From Streptomyces cyaneochromogenes (lineage in GTDB: Bacteria; Actinomycetota; Actinomycetes; Streptomycetales; Streptomycetaceae): a stretch of 64,000 nucleotides of DNA. Positions 59,800 to 64,000 of the stretch are shown in pieces. The notes under the pieces are model-generated. The model saw only the letters and a list, made by a program, of their open reading frames with translations. It was not told where the DNA came from and made no database searches. Position 1 is the stretch's first letter, and the number at the start of each line of letters is the position of its first letter. The DNA is taken from positions 9,114,001 to 9,178,000 of the forward strand of contig NZ_CP034539.1 of assembly GCF_003963535.1 (NCBI RefSeq). The letters are read 5' to 3'. The translations under genes and the position numbers were made by a program.

Positions 59800-59828
59800 C
59801 CAACGGCCTTGGCCATCGGCCCTGTTGG
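59800..59828 (+). terminator. Attenuator-like hairpin after leader 3
   Basis: CCAAC/GTTGG outer stem (59800-59804 and 59824-59828) with an inner GGCC/GGCC stem and a 2-base bulge, between the leader and the sulfite oxidase. Confidence 0.45.
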
Positions 59829-59919
59829 ATCGGGCAGCCCGGCTGCGGGCCTCACCGCGTCGGCCCGCGCCGTATCCCGTCACCATGTCCGGTCTCCACA
59901 CTGACGATGAGGACCCGTC

Positions 59920-61209
59920 ATGCCCGCATCCCCTGTGCCTTCGCCCCGTCCCGCGACTCGCGTCGACGAGACCGCCTACGACCGCCGCAGACTGCGTCAG
60001 TGGCTCGCCGGGGACGCCAGGGCGGACGGCGTCAGCCGTCGCCGGCTGCTCACCCTGCTCGCCGCCACGGCGGCCGCGACCGCGCTTCCCGCGCCCGGCC
60101 CCGCCCGCGCCGCGGACACCTCGATCGTCAAGCCGCTGCCGCCCGAGTGGTTCATCCAGCGCGGCACCAACGCCGAGACCCGCTGGGAGGCCCTGCGCGG
60201 AACCGGCCACCACACCCCGAACGAGCTGTTCTTCGTACGCAACCACACCACCACCCCCGTCCTGGACGCGCAGGACTGGCGGCTGCGCCTGTGGGGCAGC
60301 GGGCTGCGGGGCGCCCCCGGCGAGGACAGGCCGGTGGAGTTCGGGTACGACGATCTGCGCGCCCTGCCCGCCGTCACCCGGACCGCGTTCGTCGAGTGCG
60401 CCGGAAACGGCCGCAGCCACTACACGACCCAGCAGGGCGAAACGGTCACCGGCACCCCCTGGACCCTGGGCGCGATCGGCGTTGCCCGCTGGCGCGGGGT
60501 CCGGCTGGCCGACGTCCTGCGCAGGGCAGGGCTGTCCCCGTACGCGGTGGACGTCCAGCCGCGTGGCCTGGACGCCGAGTACGTCAGCGGCGGGGAGAGC
60601 CTCGGCCGGGTGCGGCGTCCGCTGCCGCTGGCCAAGGCGCTGGACGACGTCCTGCTCGCGTACGAGATGAACGGTGAGCCGCTGCCGTACGACCACGGCC
60701 ATCCGGTGCGGGTGCTGGTGCCTTCGTGGGTGGGGATCGCGTCGATCAAGTGGGTCGGCGACATCGAGGTGTCCGCGCAACCGCTGTTCTCACCGTGGAA
60801 CACGACCTTCTACCGGCTGTTCGGCCCCTCCCATCCACCGCAGGGCAGCGCGCCGCTGACCCGCCAGACGATCAAGAGCGCTTTCGAGCTGGCGAGCGGC
60901 GCCACGTTCCCGGTGGGGGAGGGCCAGGTGCTGCACGGCCGGTCCTGGTCGGGCGCCGGAGGGATCGCCCGAGTGGAGGTCAGTACCGACGGCGGAACGA
61001 GCTGGCGCCCGGCCCGACTGCACGACCGGCCCCGTGCCGACACCTGGAACCGCTGGTCCATCCCCTGGAAGCCCGAGACCCCCGGCACCACCCACCTCCT
61101 CGCCCGCGCCACCGACACCGCCGGACACCGCCAGCCGGACGTCGCCGTGCCCAACACGCAGGGCTACCTGTTCGACGCGGTGGTGCGGCATCCGGTGACC
61201 GTGGTCTGA
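59920..61209 (+). CDS. Tat-exported sulfite oxidase-type molybdenum enzyme
   Basis: A 429-residue molybdopterin oxidoreductase. The N-terminus holds a Tat signal (SRRRLLTLLAATAAATALP, cleavage near ARA-AD). The molybdenum-ligand Cys is Cys160 in FVECAGNGRSHY, and the C-terminal Mo-co dimerisation domain (about 310-425) has VEVSTDGGTSW and WNRWSIPW. It would oxidise sulfite to sulfate outside the membrane, removing sulfite released by the monooxygenases. ATG at 59920 with GAGGA ahead, behind a Cys-leader. Confidence 0.9.
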   Translation: MPASPVPSPRPATRVDETAYDRRRLRQWLAGDARADGVSRRRLLTLLAATAAATALPAPGPARAADTSIVKPLPPEWFIQRGTNAETRWEALRGTGHHTPNELFFVRNHTTTPVLDAQDWRLRLWGSGLRGAPGEDRPVEFGYDDLRALPAVTRTAFVECAGNGRSHYTTQQGETVTGTPWTLGAIGVARWRGVRLADVLRRAGLSPYAVDVQPRGLDAEYVSGGESLGRVRRPLPLAKALDDVLLAYEMNGEPLPYDHGHPVRVLVPSWVGIASIKWVGDIEVSAQPLFSPWNTTFYRLFGPSHPPQGSAPLTRQTIKSAFELASGATFPVGEGQVLHGRSWSGAGGIARVEVSTDGGTSWRPARLHDRPRADTWNRWSIPWKPETPGTTHLLARATDTAGHRQPDVAVPNTQGYLFDAVVRHPVTVV

Positions 61210-62133
61210 TCAGGCACCGTCAGCGGGCGAAGGGGCGCCGCACGCACGGGCGTTGCGCACGAACAGCTCGTGCAGATCGCGTACCGCCGGGGGGACGGAG
61301 CCGGATGCGCGGCGCTGAAGGACCAGCAGCACGTCGGTCGCGTCCCCCGCGAGCGGCCGTACGGTGATCGCGCCCCGCCGCTCCAGAGGGTCGCCGAGGA
61401 CGCTGAAGTCCGGCAGCACCGTCGCCCCCAGCCCCTCGGCGACCATCAGCTTGCCCATCTCGGCGCCGTCGGTGGAGTACGAGAAGGAGGGCGTTCGGCC
61501 GTCCAGCAGCCGGTGCAGGAAGCGGTGCATGACGTAGCCGGACCGCATCACGACCAGCGGCTCGGCCAGGAGGCTGTCCACGTCCACGGCATCCAGGGCC
61601 GCGAGCGGGCTGTCAGGCCGCACGCACACCACCGGCCGGCCGCGCAGCAGTTCGGTCGTCTCGAAACCGGGCGGCAGGTCATCACCCGCGAGGTAGTTGA
61701 CCAGCCCCAGATCGAACGCGCCCTCCAGCAGCCCGCGATGGATCTCGGCCTGCTGGGCGCCGACCAACTCGACCTGGGTCACCGGGTGCGAGGCCCGGAA
61801 CTCCCGCACCGTCGGGATGACGAGCGGCACGGTGGCCGTGTTGACCGTGCCGAGCCGGACCATCCGGCTGATGCGGTGCTGGTCGCCGGCCGCGCCCCGC
61901 AGCCGGTCGACCGCGTCCAGCACGCTCATGATGTGCGGCAGCAGCTCCCGGCCCTCGTCGCTGATCTTCGCCCCGGACCGCTTGCGCTCCAGCAGGTCCA
62001 CACCGAGTTCGCGCTCCAGATTGCGCACGGTCTCGCTGAGCGCGGGCTGGGACAGATGCAGTTCCTCGGCGGCCCGCCGCAGCGACCCCAACCGGGTGAC
62101 GGCGGCGATGTATTCGAGCTGTTCGATACGCAC
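61210..62133 (-). CDS. LysR-family regulator
   Basis: A 307-residue LysR protein: N-terminal HTH (LGSLRRAAEELHLSQPALSETVRNLE in two parts) and a C-terminal effector domain with VRLGTVNTATVPLVIP and DLGLVNYLAGDD. GTG at 62133 gives the normal LysR N-terminus (RIEQLEYIAAV) but has no ribosome site. It diverges from leader 4 and the SfnG-like gene and is a likely organosulfur activator, comparable in position to Cbl/SsuR-type regulators. Confidence 0.87.
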   Translation of the reverse strand: MRIEQLEYIAAVTRLGSLRRAAEELHLSQPALSETVRNLERELGVDLLERKRSGAKISDEGRELLPHIMSVLDAVDRLRGAAGDQHRISRMVRLGTVNTATVPLVIPTVREFRASHPVTQVELVGAQQAEIHRGLLEGAFDLGLVNYLAGDDLPPGFETTELLRGRPVVCVRPDSPLAALDAVDVDSLLAEPLVVMRSGYVMHRFLHRLLDGRTPSFSYSTDGAEMGKLMVAEGLGATVLPDFSVLGDPLERRGAITVRPLAGDATDVLLVLQRRASGSVPPAVRDLHELFVRNARACGAPSPADGA

Positions 62134-62233
62134 GACAGGAGAGTGCTGCCGGCCGTCCACCGGGTTCAAGGGAATCCCTGTCACAACCTCGTGAATACCG
62201 ACTCTCAGCATGTGGAATCACCACCGGGCATTC

Positions 62234-62263
62234 TTGACCGGCCGGACCCCCTGCTGTTTTGAT
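62234..62263 (+). promoter_or_regulatory. Promoter of leader 4
   Basis: TTGACC (62234-62239), 18-bp spacer, TTTGAT (62258-62263), 7 bases before the leader ATG at 62271; leaderless. Confidence 0.7.
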
Positions 62264-62270
62264 CGATGAC

Positions 62271-62351
62271 ATGAAGCGACTGGACCTCACGCAGCGACGC
62301 CATGTCGATCTCGCGCGTGTCTCCAGCTCCTGCTGTCGCTGTCGGGCCTGA
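62271..62351 (+). CDS. Cys-rich leader peptide 4, 26 aa
   Basis: ATG 62271 to TGA 62351; contains RRHVDLARVSSSCCR and a third Cys two codons later (C-C-R-C). The strongest Cys codon cluster of the four leaders. It precedes the SfnG-like gene by 198 bases. Confidence 0.85.
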   Translation: MKRLDLTQRRHVDLARVSSSCCRCRA

Positions 62352-62357
62352 GCGCAC

Positions 62358-62372
62358 CGAGGGAAACCCTCG
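62358..62372 (+). terminator. Attenuator-like hairpin after leader 4
   Basis: CGAGGG-AAA-CCCTCG, a perfect 6-bp stem starting 6 bases after the leader stop. Ribosome position on the Cys codons could decide its folding. Confidence 0.6.
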
Positions 62373-62549
62373 CACTCGCGCCGCTCTCTCTTCGCGCATT
62401 TCACCGCCGGCAGATTTCCGTCGTGATGCGGCTCTTGATTTCGGCTTTCCCCGGGACGGCGTTCCCGCCCGCCCGAATCCCGGTCACTGAACACGTTTCC
62501 CTGCCACGCGCGCGCCTTTTTCGCGTGCGCAGTCATGCCAGGAGCTCCC

Positions 62550-63704
62550 ATGCCCGTCCCAACCGGATCCGACCCCGTCCGCTTCGCCTACTGGGTCCCG
62601 AACGTCAGCGGTGGCCTGGTCACCAGCACCATCGAGCAGCGCACCGACTGGGGCTACGACTACAACCGCGAACTGGCCGTCCTCGCCGAGAACAACGGCT
62701 TCGACTACGCCCTCAGCCAGGTCCGCTACATGGCCAGCCACGGCGCCGAGTTCCAGCACGAGTCGACCAGCTTCAGCCTCGCCCTGTTGCTCGCCACCCA
62801 GCGCCTGAAGGTCATCGCCGCCGTCCACCCCGGCCTGTGGCACCCCGGTGTCCTCGCCAAGCTCGGCGCCACCGCCGACCATCTGTCGAACGGCCGCTTC
62901 GCCGTCAACGTCGTCAGCGGCTGGTTCAAGGGCGAGTTCACCGCCCTCGGCGAGCCCTGGCTGGAGCACGACGAGCGCTACCGCCGCTCGGAGGAGTTCA
63001 TCCGCGCCCTGCGTCAGATCTGGACCGAGGACCACACCGAACTCGCCGGTGACTTCTACCGGTTGCGCGACTTCTCCCTCAAGCCCAAGCCGCTCAACAC
63101 TCCCGAACGCCCGCACCCCGAGATCTTCCAGGGAGGCAACTCCACCGCCGCCCGCGCCATGGCCGGCCGCGTCTCCGACTGGTACTTCAGCAACGGCAAG
63201 GACTTCGACGGCGTCACCGAGCAGATCAACGACGTCCGCGCCGCCGCCCAAGCGGGCCGTACGGCACCCAGGTTCGGCCTCAACGGATTCCTCATCGCCC
63301 GCGACACCGAGGCCGAGGCCCGCGACACGCTCCGTGAGATCGTCGCCAAGGCCGACACCGAGGCCGTCCACGGCTTCCGCGACGCCGTCCAGCAGGCCGG
63401 CCCGTCCACCGGCGACGGCAAGGGCATGTGGCAGGACTCCGGTTTCGAGGACCTCGTCCAGTACAACAACGACGGCTTCCGCACGGGCCTGATCGGCACG
63501 CCCGAGCAGATCGCCATGGGGGTCCCCCCGGCCGAAGGCTGGGGGAGGATCGTCGCCTACAAGCGGCTCGGCGTCGACCTCTTGCTCCTCGGCTTCCTGC
63601 ACTACCTGGAGGAGGTCGAGTACTTCGGCAAGCGGGTGCTGCCGCTCGTCCGGGAACTGGAAGCCCAGGAAGCCGCGTCCGCCCCCGTCGCCGCCCGCGC
63701 CTGA
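62550..63704 (+). CDS. sfnG: SfnG-like dimethylsulfone monooxygenase
   Basis: A 384-residue LLM flavin monooxygenase with RFAYWVPNVSGGLVTSTIEQ at the start, SGFDYAL-like NNGFDYALSQVRY, VIAAVHPGLWHPG, VNVVSGWFKGEFTALGEPWL and GDFYRLRDFSLKPKP, which match SfnG enzymes that convert dimethylsulfone to methanesulfinate with FMNH2. ATG at 62550 has AGGAGC ahead. It is followed by an FMN reductase that would supply reduced flavin. A stretch of mixed Pro/Gly near 326-334 (VPPAEGWGR) looks like a small insertion. Confidence 0.87.
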   Translation: MPVPTGSDPVRFAYWVPNVSGGLVTSTIEQRTDWGYDYNRELAVLAENNGFDYALSQVRYMASHGAEFQHESTSFSLALLLATQRLKVIAAVHPGLWHPGVLAKLGATADHLSNGRFAVNVVSGWFKGEFTALGEPWLEHDERYRRSEEFIRALRQIWTEDHTELAGDFYRLRDFSLKPKPLNTPERPHPEIFQGGNSTAARAMAGRVSDWYFSNGKDFDGVTEQINDVRAAAQAGRTAPRFGLNGFLIARDTEAEARDTLREIVAKADTEAVHGFRDAVQQAGPSTGDGKGMWQDSGFEDLVQYNNDGFRTGLIGTPEQIAMGVPPAEGWGRIVAYKRLGVDLLLLGFLHYLEEVEYFGKRVLPLVRELEAQEAASAPVAARA

Positions 63705-63757
63705 CTTACGGCAGGGCCCAGCCGCCCGCATCCGACACGCTCTTGAGAGGTCCTCGC

Positions 63758-64000
63758 ATGGCCACCGTCCTGTCCGTCTCCGGAAGCCCCTCCGCCACCT
63801 CCCGCACCGCCCGGCTGCTGCGCCACCTCGACGACCGGCTCGCGGCCCAGGGGCACGAGGTGATCCCGTTCGACGTCCGCGCGCTCCCGCCCGAGGCCCT
63901 GCTGTACGCCGACTTCGGCCACCCGGCGATCGTCGAGGCCACCGCCCTGTTCGAGCGCGCCGACGGGGTCGTGATCGGCACGCCGGTCTACAAGGCCGCC
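63758..64000 (+). CDS. NAD(P)H-dependent FMN reductase, N-terminal part
   Basis: Flavodoxin-fold reductase of the SsuE/MsuE type, 81 residues before the window edge: VLSVSGSPSATSRTARLL phosphate-binding loop, then VIPFDVRALPPEALL and GVVIGTPVYKAA, typical of this family. ATG at 63758 with GAGAGG ahead. It would provide FMNH2 to the SfnG-like and SsuD-like monooxygenases. The C-terminal half lies outside the window. Confidence 0.87.
   Translation, partial: MATVLSVSGSPSATSRTARLLRHLDDRLAAQGHEVIPFDVRALPPEALLYADFGHPAIVEATALFERADGVVIGTPVYKAA

Overview
The window is high-GC actinobacterial DNA that looks like Streptomyces chromosome: strong G/C third-position bias, many GTG starts, ATGA/GTGA start-stop overlaps, rare TTA codons, Xre/DUF397 pairs and CsoR-type copper operators. 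Everything below was read from the sequence by eye; family names rest on motif recognition, not on database searches.

Layout. (1) 1-8.8 kb: myo-inositol catabolism and uptake. A leftward operon iolC - DeoC/LacD-type aldolase - iolB - iolD (cut by the window edge) diverges from a rightward operon (sugar-binding lipoprotein, permease, ATPase, sugar isomerase, inositol dehydrogenase) across a promoter region holding an 18-bp inverted repeat. (2) 8.9-17.1 kb: two further LacI-controlled dehydrogenase modules: PhyH dioxygenase - SDR - two Gfo/Idh/MocA enzymes opposite one LacI regulator, and a lone Gfo/Idh/MocA enzyme opposite a second LacI regulator with visible operators. (3) 17.4-21.7 kb: a GntR regulator and an operon for the lower gallate-type meta-cleavage route (GalB-, GalC- and GalD-like enzymes) ending in a vicinal-oxygen-chelate extradiol dioxygenase instead of a LigAB-type gallate dioxygenase. 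(4) 22-23.6 kb: a small membrane protein, an esterase and tRNA-Pro(GGG).

(5) 23.6-37.9 kb: an accessory, mosaic region with uneven base composition. It has a 3'-truncated esterase, SDR/NTF2/MerR genes, an IS1380-type transposase remnant, a decayed ParA-type plasmid partition pair, a divergent cluster (methyltransferase, GRDP-like protein and small Cys protein opposite DUF6879/Xre/DUF397), a pair of tiny membrane proteins bracketed by 41-bp direct repeats, a HEPN-motif protein, a DUF2218 protein and a TetR regulator. (6) 38-43.8 kb: a copper-linked block with two CsoR-type operators, a DUF4396 protein, a Tat multicopper oxidase, His-rich small proteins and a broken csoR remnant. (7) 43.8-46.8 kb: an anti-sigma-like ATPase, and glycerol regulator plus glycerol kinase.

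(8) 46.9-64 kb: a large organosulfur assimilation region: an SsuABC-like sulfonate transporter, amino-acid-type ABC transporters, flavin-dependent (SsuD-like and SfnG-like) monooxygenases, a Tat sulfite oxidase, a LysR regulator and an FMN reductase cut by the window edge. Four transcription units in this region begin with a tiny ORF encoding a conserved R-x-H/T-I/V-D-F/L...C peptide followed by a GC hairpin. This is the signature expected of cysteine-responsive attenuation and is the most coherent regulatory signal in the window. The genes would release sulfite from sulfonates and sulfones, import sulfur compounds and oxidise surplus sulfite to sulfate.
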